NCBI GenBank assembly: GCA_946406115.1
Contig: OX291553.1
Location: 14,327,001-14,391,000 of the forward strand
Direction of reading: 5' to 3'
Length of the DNA stretch: 64,000 bases
From: Apoda limacodes
Lineage: Eukaryota; Arthropoda; Insecta; Lepidoptera; Limacodidae
The notes under the pieces are model-generated. The model was not told where the DNA came from. It saw only the letters and a program-made list of their open reading frames with translations, and did no database searches. Of this stretch, positions 54,710 through 64,000 are shown one piece after another. Each line of letters starts with the position of its first letter. Position 1 is the first letter of the stretch. The position numbers and the translations under genes are program-made.

Positions 54710-55017
54710 TTTTAGATGTTTTCTACTGTCTTTAAAGTACAGAGATTTTTCAAGGTAGGGTTCAGAGATTTTAGGGTGTCTAATCCTTATTTTTTTCAGC
54801 TTCTTATGAAATTGTATTTTAGCATAGCGGTATACTCATTCATTGTTTATTTAACCCTAGGTAAGGTGTTAATAATTTCCTTAGAATGTGCCGTTGGTAA
54901 GCCGAGTACCATATACTAGGTTACTAACGCCTTTTTCATATTATTTCATTGTATTTTATTGATTACTACTACTAACTCTAATCTATCTAATATCTGTGTG
55001 TAACAAAGGCATTCCAG
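54710..55017 (+). other. 5' leader of the gypsy element
   Basis: About 300 bases between the primer-binding site and the gag ATG. A 67-codon frame here has no motif. Confidence 0.5.
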
Positions 55018-56227
55018 ATGGCAGGCGATTTAATTAGGTTTCTGCCTAAAAAGGCTCTACAATATGAGTTGCTACTCAGAGGTGTAGAACCTGCTTCTAA
55101 AATCGATCTGATACGCGATCAGTACGATAAACTTGCTTCTACTACTACTGTATTTCATCTAAGCCCATTGGAATGTGACGAAGACCGGTATTTCTACTTC
55201 TAATAATACTGAAAAAATTGTTGTAATTGAACGCTCTCCTCTTGTAGATTTTAAAAAGTTCAAATACGATGGTCAATCTTGTCCAATTGAATTCTTAAGA
55301 AACATTACTGAAATTGTATTCACTTTTGTTCGAAATGTTGAGCGGGCCAGCACTCGAATGGTTCCGTAACAAAAAAGATGTACTAATAAAGTGGAATTTA
55401 TTCAAAACCGATTTTCTTAAGGATTTTGAGGTTCCTGATGCTGACTATTTATTAAGAAAAGAAATTGAGGCCAAAAAATAAAAATCTAATGAAAAGGCCA
55501 TCATTTTTATTACTAAGGTGCAAATTCTTTGCAGAAAACTTAGGTCCCCAATGTCAGAATCTGAGATTGTATCTATTTTACGCAGAAACTTAATTCCTAA
55601 TTTTACAATACAATTGCGACAATCGGACGTTGTTTCAATTGACTCTTTGTTTGAAGCTTGTAAATGGTTAGAAACGTCTATCGCGATGAATACTTCTATT
55701 CCTAGCACTAGCTCTCATAATACTTCTAGAAATATTCTTTCAACTTCTATAGAAAACAAGGTTAGTCTTGTACAGTCTACTCCTAAACCTATGTTTAAGA
55801 TGTAACTCTGAATCGCACACGACGTCACAATGTAATTCTCGTGACATTGTATGTTTTGGCTGTGGCCGTAAAGACGTACGTGTGATCGATTGTTCTAATT
55901 GTTCTCCTACTTCAACAATTAGTGCATCTAGACCTGCTCGAAAGTATAACCATTTTAATCCACAAAGTGGTGGAAAAAAGGTCACTTTTGCTAAACGTTC
56001 AAATCCAAAAAAAACTTGTAAGAGAGAACCCTACTTCTAATACTGATTTCAAGCCAAATCACTTTTCAAAGAAAGGTTTTCCAAACTTGAAAAATGAAAG
56101 GTTGATCCCTAAGAAAATCTATTTTTGTGTTAAAGATAGTACACACAAAAATTCAAAATCTTGTATGCAATCTGTCACTCAACATTTCAACTTCTTTGAT
56201 AAATGCGAGTGGGATGCATGGCTTTAA
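55018..56227 (+). pseudogene. gag: gag of the gypsy element
   Basis: Starts at ATG 55,018 (MAGDLIRFLPKKALQYELLL), moves to the second frame near 55,150 and to the third near 55,340. There PALEWFRNKKDVLIKW marks the capsid-type Retrotrans_gag segment. A TAA stands in frame near 55,480; the frame then continues with RSPMSESEIVSILRRNLIPN. The nucleocapsid (55,768 frame) has one intact zinc knuckle, CLRCNSESHTTSQC (CX2CX4HX4C), and a second, CFGCGRKDVRVIDC, in which the histidine is valine. A basic tail follows. At least three frameshifts and one stop make it non-functional. Confidence 0.8.
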
Positions 56228-56257
56228 ACGGTAAAAATCTTTTCGAAATCGTACAAA

Positions 56258-58095
56258 GTGGATTCAGTTCTCTTTAAAGAAAATGATTTTGTACGTCCTT
56301 ATGTAAATATCTCTGTACATAATATTACTTTATGTGGTTTGTTAGATAGCGGTAGCGTGATCTCTATTTTAGGTAATAACTCACATCTCGTACTCTGCGT
56401 AAATCGCTGCGATAACATTGAGTGTTCCGTAGCGAACAGAACAAAAATGTCTTCTATCGGATCGACTGAATTACCTGTCGAATTCAATGGAATTCGAAAG
56501 CTTTTAACTTTTTATGTTATACCAGAAGTTAAACAGTCTCTACTACTTGGTGTTGACTTCTGGAAAGCTTTTCAAATTATGCTTTCTTGCATAAACTCTA
56601 ACTTAGTGCATTTGGATACTAAATGTCCTTTTGTTGCGAACGTATCTTCTGATACGAAACTTTCTCACTATGATGAGTTGAGTGAGGTTCAAAAGATTAC
56701 TGAGGATGCAATCATAGATCGATTCCACAAAATATCTGATGAAGGTCGACCCCTTGGTAGGACTCAACTTATCAAGCATTGCATTGATACTGGCGATAGT
56801 CCTCCAGAACAACAAAAATGCTATAGACTATCTCCTGAATAAATTAAAGCTCTTAATATTGAGATTGATAAGATGCTAGAACTTGGTGTCATTGAGCCTG
56901 GTGAAAGTCCATGGCGTAGCCCAGTGATTATCACTCCTAAAAAAGATGGTCGGTGGAAGTTCTGTATCGATAGTCGAAAACTAAACTCTGTAACTGTCAA
57001 AGATGCTTATAATCCACCTTTGATTCCTGAGATTCTAGATAGTCTTCGTGATGCTAAATATCTATCTTCTGTTGATATTGCAAAGGCCTACTGGAATGTT
57101 CCTTTGAGAAAAGAGGACAAAATCAAGACTTGTTTTTAAGTTCTGGGTAGAAACAGCTTCGTTTTTAACGTAATGCCACTTGGTATGGTTAATTCTGGTG
57201 CTACCCAACGGTGTCTTATGGATCGTCTCTTCTATGGCGATCCAGAACTTCAAAACAAGGTGTTCGCGTATTGTGATGACGTAATACTTGTAACAGACAA
57301 TTTTGATGACCATATTCGTCTACTTAATAGAGTATATGACAAAATTGTGTCAGCCAATATCACAGTAAACTTTAAAAAGTCTTGTTTCTTTCGTAAACAG
57401 CTTAAATACTTGGGTTACATAGTCGACAAACACGGTCTACATACTGATCCCGAAAAAGTCGATTCTATTCTAAAAATCCAACCCCCAAAGTTTGTAAAGG
57501 ATTTAAAAAGATTCCTGGGTACTGCTAGCTGGTACCGGAGGTTCATACCGAACTTTAGTTCTATGCTCCTCTTTTAAATAAGCTAACTTCTACTAAAAAA
57601 GGAACGCCTAAATTCTCTTGGAATGACGAGGCGGACAAAGCTTTTAAACCTTTAAAAGAACTCCTTATTTCGTCACCTATTCTCTCTTGTCCTGACTTTT
57701 ATAAGCCGTTCGCAGTACACTGCGACGCGTCAAGTCATGGGATTGGTGCAATGTTGACACAAGAATTTGATGGTGTTAAAAAACCAATCGCTTTCATGAG
57801 TAAATCACTCACTGCTTCTCAGAAAAATTACTTAACAACGGAACGTGAGTTACTTAGTGTAATTACTGCTCTAGAACACTGGTTTTACTACTTGGACAAT
57901 GGCTAAAAGTTCAAAGTTTACACAGACCACTCATCGTTGTTATGGTTTTTAAAACTAGACAATCCTATCGGTCGTTTAGCTCGCTGATGTATTAGGTTGT
58001 CGGCATTTAACTTTGAGATTTGCCACAAAAAAGGTTCCGACAATGTGATACCTGACTTCTTGTCTCGTGCTTACATAGTGAATGCAATTAATTAA
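56258..58095 (+). pseudogene. pol: pol: protease, reverse transcriptase and RNase H of the gypsy element
   Basis: The protease has LLDSGSVISILG (catalytic DSG) near residue 30 of the first frame and LLLGVDFW further on. The RT follows in the same frame: ELGVIEPGESPWRSPVIITP, KKDGRWKFCIDSRKLN, YLSSVDIAKAYWNVPL (first Asp), MPLGMVNSGATQ, FAYCDDVILVTDN (YxDD box, here YCDD) and LGYIVDKHGLHTDP. TAA stops interrupt at 56,840 and 57,137. A one-base shift near 57,565 leads to RNase H with VHCDASSHGIGAML, TERELLSVI, YTDHSSLLWFL and GSDNVIPDFLS, which keep all four acidic positions but contain two more stops. The frame ends at about 58,095, just before the nested insertions. Confidence 0.9.
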
Positions 58096-58099
58096 TTTT

Positions 58100-58290
58100 C
58101 TTTATTTCTACTTACAATTTTAGACTTAGAATAGGTATATGCTAAGATATTAAATAAGATTAAGTTGTCTAACGATGCGTCAGCTGGTGTCTGAATTAGG
58201 TATATACCTGTACTACAGATTCACCAGGTCCTCACCCCTCGGAACTATTTAAAGACACACCTTACCTATAAGTACACATATATCAATTTC
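58100..58290 (+). other. Stretch after RNase H, not clearly gypsy
   Basis: About 190 non-coding AT-rich bases between the end of RNase H and the nested TIR element. It could be gypsy spacer or part of the insertions. Confidence 0.35.
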
Positions 58291-58293
58291 TTT

Positions 58294-58839
58294 TGCACGC
58301 CTCATAAGCGGAGCGGTGAGGTAGTGCTCTACTCTCGACATGTCAAAAAACCCAGTCTTTCGAAACTTAAATGACGTTTTTTTTTAATATAACACTTACA
58401 GGATAATATGAGTGCACTAATATGAAGTTAAATAATCTGTCTAGCACATATGGTACATTTTATAAACAATTAATTTGTTTAATATAATAAATAATAACAT
58501 TAAAACTAATCATTCTTGGACGTCCGTGAGTCTGTGTTTATGTGACCATGTATGTGGCAGAGAGATTGGTCGAAAAATTTATCTTACCGGAATACTTTTG
58601 TTTTTAATATATAAAGTATTACACTGTGCTGATTCCTAGTTAATATTAGCGTTCTAAGTACTGTCGTTTAATTATAATTTATAAAAAACTAATATACCAC
58701 TTTATACTGTATATCTATATATATATTTTTTATTTTTATTTTATAGTATATTTTTTCCTCACCTTATTTTATTTTAAAAAACTTGAGTTTTTGTTTTAGA
58801 TTTTTTTTTTAAATGTGAATGACCGCTATGAGGCGTGCA
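58294..58839 (-). mobile_element. TIR element, family TGCACGCCTCATA, copy 2 (546 bp), inside the gypsy element
   Basis: Ends TGCACGCCTCATAAGCGG and, at the right, CCGCTATGAGGCGTGCA. It aligns over its length with the reverse complement of 10,254-10,812 (for example GACGTCCGTGAGTCTGTGTT, CATATGGTACATTTTATAAA). Homology continues past the right end through CTTTTGGATTTTCCAAA (58,840-58,856), but not past the left end. Confidence 0.75.
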
Positions 58840-58859
58840 CTTTTGGATTTTCCAAATTT

Positions 58860-59480
58860 TTGTAATTTCCCGTACGTAAGTACTATTGTTTATTTTTGAA
58901 ACTAAATAACACAGACACTTGCCTAGTTTGGTACAGGATTTCACATTACAACTAATCTTTTTTTAGATTACTTATATGGCAATATACAGTCTTGTGTAGG
59001 TATAACATTCAAATATAAACAACTACCCTACAAGAAAATAACTATTACGGCAACAACAGTGCGTGCGCAATGCAGCTGAGCCAGTTTTGTGACATATCTG
59101 TTCGACTGGTCACTATGTCGGAAGCGGGTCATTTTTACATTATTTGAGTTGCTGTTTTATTGTTACTATTTTGATACAGTATCAATTTATCATTATACAA
59201 TTTTTATAATTAAACAGTTATTTTATTATACTATATAAATAACCTTAAAATATCAAAGTTTAACTATAATAGTTACGTTCGTTCATTTTTGTTTACATAT
59301 GAGTGAATAAAACATATTAATATATAAAACTGATAGTAAATAAATAAAAATTGAGTTAAGTTTCGATATACGTACATGTTTTTTGTTCTTTGTTTATTAT
59401 TAAGATTATAGTTTTAAGAATGTTAAATTAAAAGAGGACATGGTAATATTAATAACGATAAGTGCAAGTTTGTGTAAATT
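58860..59480. other. AT-rich, probably 3' UTR of the nested non-LTR element
   Basis: Lies downstream of the - strand RT frame and has no motif. Its exact owner is not resolved. Confidence 0.35.
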
Positions 59481-59485
59481 ATATC

Positions 59486-59554
59486 AGTATGTGTGTGTGT
59501 GTATGTGTGTGTGCGCGCGTGTGTATGAATGTGTGACTATGTGTGTGTGTGTGT

Positions 59555-59597
<43 letters not shown>

Positions 59598-59640
59598 TGT
59601 GTGTGGGTGTGTGTGTGTGTGAGTGTGTATGTATGTGTAT
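59486..59640. repeat. TG microsatellite, interrupted
   Basis: About 150 bases of TG units broken by TATG, CGCG and GAGTG. Open frames across it are low-complexity. Confidence 0.95.
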
Positions 59641-59721
59641 TTATGTGCAATGAATTTAGGTATAAATACTCATAATTAGACCTTCTTAAACCCTTAAGTA
59701 AGTAATTTTTCTGTGGTGATG

Positions 59722-60838
59722 TTATCGGCCTTTAACAGCCACTTTTTGATCACTGTTTCGCAAATATCTTTTTATGCCTTGGTAACAAAAATAGTGGTGT
59801 GAAAAACTTGTATTACTGCCTTGGTAACAGAAATAGTGGTGTGAAAAACTTGTATTAAATTTTTTCACTTTACAAATTCTATATTTTCTACGTGACTTTG
59901 CGAATTTTATGGGATCATAGATAAGCATGGTGTGTTGTTTCAGAACTGTATATAGCACGAATAATTGACGGACTGTCAGCACTTCACATTTTTTGTATAC
60001 ATCATTAGTTGGGTGGGGGTAGGGTAAACGAAAAGCAACTTTTAAAAGGGATCTTTGGGCTCTCTCAATTTTTAAAAACTGCGACTTTGGGGCTCCCCCC
60101 CAAGAAGTAATGCAATATGTTAATAGTGATTGGCATAGAGCGAAATAGACGGTTTTGATTACTTCTTTATCAGCAACATTTCTTAAGTTCTTAAAAATGA
60201 CAATTACTTTACGTATTCTTGCTGCCAGTAAAGCAAAGTGTTTGTAGAAGTTAAGTCTGTTGTCTATAACTACCCCCAGATTTTTAATCTCGGTGTCATT
60301 CTGAATCGTAGGAGAGTTGCAGGCCACAGAACTATCACCACCGCATCTATGCGATTTTATGTCATACGTATTTGTCTCTGAGAATATGTTCCGCAGAGAA
60401 AAAGTCAGAAATTTAGTTTTTATAATATTAAGAGTAAGGACATTTTCATATATCCACCTACTTACTATGTTAAAACCTCTTTGTGCTTGTGTAAACACAT
60501 TTTCCCATGAATCTCCGCTAAACAGCAAAGCTGTATCATCCGCAAAAGTTATAATTTTACTATTTGGAAGTTTTAATTCGTACAGGTCGTTTATGTAAAC
60601 GAGAAATAGCATCGGACCGAGAATGCTACCCTGCGGAATACCAAATTTAATAGATATTTCATAACTAATGTGATTTTCAATTTTCACACACTGCGTCCGA
60701 TCCGTTAAGTAATCTTTGAATAGGTTCAACTGGAGATCCCTTATGCCAAAAAGTTCAAGTTTTTTGATCATAAGTGGAATAGAGACTGTGTCAAATGCCT
60801 TTGCAAGGTCAAGAAATAATGCTATAGTTTTTTTTTCT
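59722..60838 (-). CDS. Non-LTR retrotransposon reverse transcriptase, 5'-truncated, long open frame
   Basis: Open from about 60,838 to the stop at 59,722 (ATG at 60,769-60,771 is internal to the domain). It starts in RT motif 3 (LFLDLAKAFDTVSIPL, catalytic Asp), then GIPQGSILGPMLFLVYINDL (motif 4), KIITFADDTALLFSG (FADD catalytic box), LTLNIIKTKFLTF, NLGVVIDNRLNFYKHF, and the thumb region LTYCITSWGGAP and RAQRSLLKVAFRLPYPHP. Motifs 1-2 and the endonuclease are missing, so it cannot retrotranspose, but this frame is intact where the surrounding gypsy is not. Near the C-terminus 14 residues (NTSFSHHYFCYQGS) are repeated in tandem. It belongs to the Jockey/CR1 group of APE-type elements; the clade is unsure. 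Confidence 0.85.
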
Positions 60839-60884
60839 TATCGAGATTTGTTACTATATAATTTGTCACTTATACCAGCACATC

Positions 60885-62074
60885 GTCTACTGATGCCTAG
60901 TACAATGCTCTGAAAGCTAATATTCAAGCTAACCCTAGTGCATATCCTCAATACCTAATTAAGGATAGCAAATTGTATAAACATTGTCGCACTAACTCTA
61001 TTTTGTGCTCTGAATATGACTGGAAAGAAGTCATACCAAACGAAGTGAGAAAACAGGTGATCTCTGAAAATCACTCTCCTCCTACTTGTGCTCGCCTACG
61101 TTATTTTTGGAATGGTATGTACTCTGACGTTGCTAAGTTTATAGCAAAATGTAATGTTTGTCTTGCTTACAAACATCAAAACTCTAAAACGATTGGTTCA
61201 ATGGGTAAACCTAAACAAATGTTGTAGACCATTTCAGTGTATTACAACTGATTTAATAGGCCCATTACCTTTATCTCGAAAACTTAATCGGTGTTTTTTG
61301 GTAGTGATGTGTCACTTCTCAAAATACACTCTTCTATTTCCGATTAAAAAGGCAACTGCTTCTGTTTAAATCATGTCATGGAAAACTTAGTTTTTCTTGT
61401 GTATGGTGTACCTGAAACGGTTATCATGGATAACGGTCCCCAGTATGCTAGTACTGAGTTCGTGGATATGCTTAAAAGGTACAATGTTCCGAAAATTCAC
61501 TTTACTACTCCTTATACTCCTCAAGTAAATACTACTGAACGGACAAATAAGACCATTGGTCCTGCAGTCGCATGTTTTGTGGAGGAAGACCATAGAACAT
61601 GGGATGTGAATATGCACAAGATTCAGTTCGCTATTAACTCATCTGTAAATGAGGTCACTCCGGCATTCTTGGTGTTCGGAAGAGAGCTGGTATCTTGTGG
61701 CTCTATCTATAAAAACAACAAAAATTCTGACGAAATCATTATGTCTCCTAGGGACGAGTTCGCAGATAACGTTGGTTTTCTTGCCCCTATCTTCGATGAG
61801 GTGCAGGAAAGGTTGTGGAACGCCTATGAGCGTAATACTGCTTATTACAACTTACGTCGTAGAGACATATCATTCAATGTCGGTGACTATGTATGGAAGA
61901 GATGTTACAACCAAAGTGTTGGACATAAATTCCATTTGGGCTAAGTTGGCTAAAAATTTTTCTCGTTGCAAAGTCGTAAATAAAATCTCTCCTCTAATTT
62001 ATGAACTGGTCGACGAGAACAACAAAAACATTGGTCGCTGGCATATAAAAGATTTTAAATGCATAGGTAATTAA
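60885..62074 (+). pseudogene. pol: pol: integrase of the gypsy element
   Basis: Resumes after the insertions with a stop-containing lead (ALKANIQANPSAYPQYLIKD). The zinc-binding part keeps NHSPPTCARLRYFWNGM and CNVC. After a frameshift near 61,220 the catalytic core has ITTDLIGPLPLSRK (first Asp). A stop near 61,369 breaks the frame, and VIMDNGPQYASTEF (second Asp) and NTTERTNKTIGPAV (Glu) follow in the first frame. Past 61,930 the C-terminal KISPLIYELVDENNKNIGRW, then HIKDFKCIGN, lies in another frame. D, D and E are all visible, but at least two frameshifts and two stops inactivate it. Confidence 0.85.
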
Positions 62075-62079
62075 TTTTA

Positions 62080-62840
62080 ATTACCGGCATTATTCATTTA
62101 TATGGTTAATTGTAATATAGGATAGCTTTACTTGTACAAAGTCCATATTATGTTAGGATAACATAGTCATTCATCTTCTCATTACAAAGCATTGCTAATT
62201 ATGAAGAAAATTTTTTGTTTGAGACACGACGTATTCACATAAAGTGAAAACGATTCACTCTTGACCTTTGGTTTGTTTGTAAACAATGGTCAGCTGTCAG
62301 TTTGACAACTGTCAAGTCTGATTTTCTTCTTCAGCGACTCGTAAGCTATAATAAGGTTGACTTTCCTGTCAATCATTTTACCTATCTATGGTAGAATGTA
62401 CATTGACATAAGATACTACTACTCTATAATTCGTATGTCAAATATGAACATAGTCTACAATCTGAAGTTTTGAACTTTAGAACAACTAATTATACTTGTT
62501 GTTAATACAGAGGCTAGTCGTAACTCTGTCTGTAAATATTTAAATAGTTTCTTTGAAAATTAACAAAGATACTAATTCTAATTTAAATATTTTGGGTTCA
62601 CTTGGTGGACTGGCGATTGTAGCTCAGCACCAACGTACGTAAGGGTCTGAAAGTTTATGATGAGACTTTCTGACAATTTAAAAGCGAACTTTGAAAGGAT
62701 TTTGGATGTTGTTAGGATGAATGAAAGAGAGTGATACCAGAAGTTGTATATACTCATCAGTCATCTCTTGTCTTCTAAGAAAAGTGTTTTCAGCAGAAAC
62801 ATTTTCAACGAGACTTGGTCTCATGGAAAATTTTTGAAAC
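62080..62840 (+). other. 3' untranslated part of the gypsy element
   Basis: About 760 bases without an env-like or other motif-bearing frame. Confidence 0.5.
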
Positions 62841-62841
62841 T

Positions 62842-62850
62842 CGGGAGGGG
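62842..62850 (+). other. Polypurine tract
   Basis: CGGGAGGGG directly precedes the 3' LTR start (ACACTATAAC), the position where plus-strand synthesis is primed. Confidence 0.65.
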
Positions 62851-62853
62851 ACA

Positions 62854-63442
62854 CTATAACGGAACGACCGTTTAGGTGGTCCGGCTCCGGTAAAGGCCCG
62901 GATTATGTAAGAAACGATGGAAGTTTCCAGGCATCAACTACTAGCTCCATATATGTTTAACTATTTTAAACATAGAGAATAGAACATTAGCGAACATTAA
63001 AACATTAGCCTTTGCGTCTCTGCGGCAAATACATCGATAAAATTCTACTTTGAGAATATCTTGATATTCTGCAACGCTGTTGCCTATTAGTTTGCTTAAA
63101 CATAAAAACCGTATCATATTTCGTGCGGTTTTTTTTATTATTGTCAGTATAGTCAATACTATACCAACTCCTATCGGCTCTGTGCCGTTACTGAAGTCGG
63201 AAAGACGGCAGTCTTCATCTACTTCTGAGAAGGCTGGTGCGCGTCTGCTGGTTAGCGGCGTCTGCACCGAGGGAGGCCAGGAGTTCCTTTAAACTCCATA
63301 TCCTCGGCCTGCCCGGAATACCTAGTGCTCCAAAAAAGGCTACGTGGCGTTCTGCGCCCACGTACAATTTGCATTATGCCACGTGCGGCATACGTAACAA
63401 TAGTCACCACACGACGGTAGGTCACCCTAAACTCAGTCCCGT
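62854..63442 (+). repeat. 3' LTR (3' part missing)
   Basis: Opens CTATAAC, the inverse of the GTTATAG that closes the 5' LTR. It aligns with the 5' LTR to CTCAGTCCCGT and then departs (TGCCTGGAG...). It lacks about 50 bases held by the 5' copy and carries point changes throughout. About 430 bases of the expected LTR end are gone. Confidence 0.75.
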
Positions 63443-63444
63443 TG

Positions 63445-63685
63445 CCTGGAGATGGCTGGGAAAGTGACTTACACAGTAGGTGCCTTTTGGTCGCTTTAAC
63501 AGCTGTTCTTTTTGGACATTTTTGTTAGCTTATATTGAATGTTTACGGTTATAATTGGCTTTTATATCAGAGTTAAGGTACGTTTGATCGCTTACTAACC
63601 AGTTTCGGTGTATGCCATACAATGTGGTCGAAATTGTGCATCGGTGAACTCGAGATGTTGCACAACTTTAACAGTGTTAGTTTAA
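63445..63685. other. Unassigned spacer
   Basis: Follows the broken LTR. No feature recognised. Confidence 0.4.
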
Positions 63686-63780
63686 ATACAGCCTGGTGAC
63701 AGACGGATGGACGGACGGACAGCGGAGTCTTAGAAATAGGGTTCCGCTAATTACCCTTTGGTACAGAACCTTATAAAGTG
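63686..63780 (+). repeat. GGCCAAGTGCGAG-family, type 2 end
   Basis: CTGGTGACAGACGGATGGAC, GGACAGCGGAGTCTTAG, AATAGGGTTCCGCTAATTAC, CCTTTGGTACAGAACC. Confidence 0.7.
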
Positions 63781-63784
63781 TGCA

Positions 63785-64000
63785 AAGTCGTTAATTACGC
63801 CACCTTTAAATTATAGAAGGTATGTAATAATTATAAAATTCGTAGAATTGTTTCTAGCAAGAATCGTCCGTTTTGATTCATTGAACAAAATGATAAAACG
63901 TTGTAGCAAAAATTAGGTACTTATGAATTACGTAAAGCAAACACAATGTTAGTCTTACATTTCTTTATTTTCGATTGAAGCTATATAAGTATCTACATGT
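63785..64000. other. Unassigned AT-rich end of window
   Basis: Nothing recognised. Confidence 0.4.

Larger units (their letters stand above)
53616..63442 (+). mobile_element. Ty3/gypsy-type LTR retrotransposon, dead, with nested insertions
   Basis: The order is partial 5' LTR, primer-binding site, gag, protease, RT, RNase H, nested insertions (about 58,294-60,838), integrase, polypurine tract, partial 3' LTR. Domain order (integrase last) and motifs fit Ty3/gypsy. The integrase resembles mdg3/micropia-like elements, but I am not sure of the clade. No env-like frame between integrase and the polypurine tract. Multiple stops and frameshifts and diverged LTRs indicate an old insertion. Confidence 0.85.

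Noticed and set aside
58900..59100. Host promoter between nested elements
   Set aside because: No coding target on either side except transposon sequence.
59440..59622. Open frame of Val/Cys repeats
   Set aside because: Translation of the TG microsatellite.
62080..62840. Possible env gene after integrase (endogenous retrovirus)
   Set aside because: No open frame of useful length, signal peptide or membrane segment; the element looks like a gag-pol retrotransposon only.
62941..63467. Open frames in the 3' LTR
   Set aside because: LTR sequence with no motif, and different from the frames in the 5' LTR.

Overview
The window looks like nuclear DNA of a moth or butterfly (Lepidoptera). It is AT-rich, and the case rests on repeats I recognise from lepidopteran genomes rather than on any host gene: the GGCCAAGTGCGAG family, CR1/Zenon-like tails ending in CACCTTAGTGGTA plus poly(A), RTE-type tails with CAGCAGTGG-like ends, and Helitron ends (TCTATACTAATATTATAAA ... 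CTAG). I find no complete host gene, rRNA operon or CRISPR array. Nearly every open frame is a transposon relic or chance. Family names come from motifs and memory, not from a search.

Region by region. 0-5 kb: a decayed hAT-like transposase, Helitron ends and an inverted-repeat element. 5-13 kb: an RTE tail, a precisely bounded Helitron at 8,196-8,740, a 559-bp inverted-repeat element at 10,254-10,812 and a small MITE. 13-25 kb: fragments of the GGCCAAGTGCGAG family, a 5S-rRNA-derived fragment, a long TA run, several CR1 tails and a foldback element at 20,786-21,084. 25-38 kb: three inverted-repeat elements, a Helitron with a CR1 tail inside it, a BEL/Pao pol fragment and two weak candidate exons (28.4 and 34.1 kb). 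38-41 kb: a three-level nest. A GGCCAAGTGCGAG repeat is split by a 2.5-kb terminal-inverted-repeat element with TAA target duplications, and that element holds a 5'-truncated Jockey-like retrotransposon. 42-52 kb: more MITEs, CR1 and Jockey fragments, a Tc1-like transposase relic and a 1.9-kb array in which two GGCCAAGTGCGAG-type repeats meet tail to tail.

53.6-63.4 kb: the largest structure, an old Ty3/gypsy-type LTR retrotransposon on the + strand. Its layout is 5' LTR, primer-binding site, gag, protease, RT, RNase H, integrase, polypurine tract and a partial 3' LTR. Gag and pol are broken by stops and frameshifts. Between RNase H and integrase it carries a second copy, inverted, of the 10.3-kb element, a TG microsatellite, and a 5'-truncated non-LTR retrotransposon with a long open RT frame on the - strand.

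The genes do not act together as a pathway; they are layers of selfish DNA, mostly dead. Density, nesting and lack of host exons fit a gene desert, a very long intron, or repeat-rich heterochromatin such as a W chromosome, which I cannot tell apart here. I see no convincing new biological system. The best leads are the inverted-repeat families with two copies in the window, the TAA-flanked nest, and the internally repeated 49.5-51.4 kb composite.
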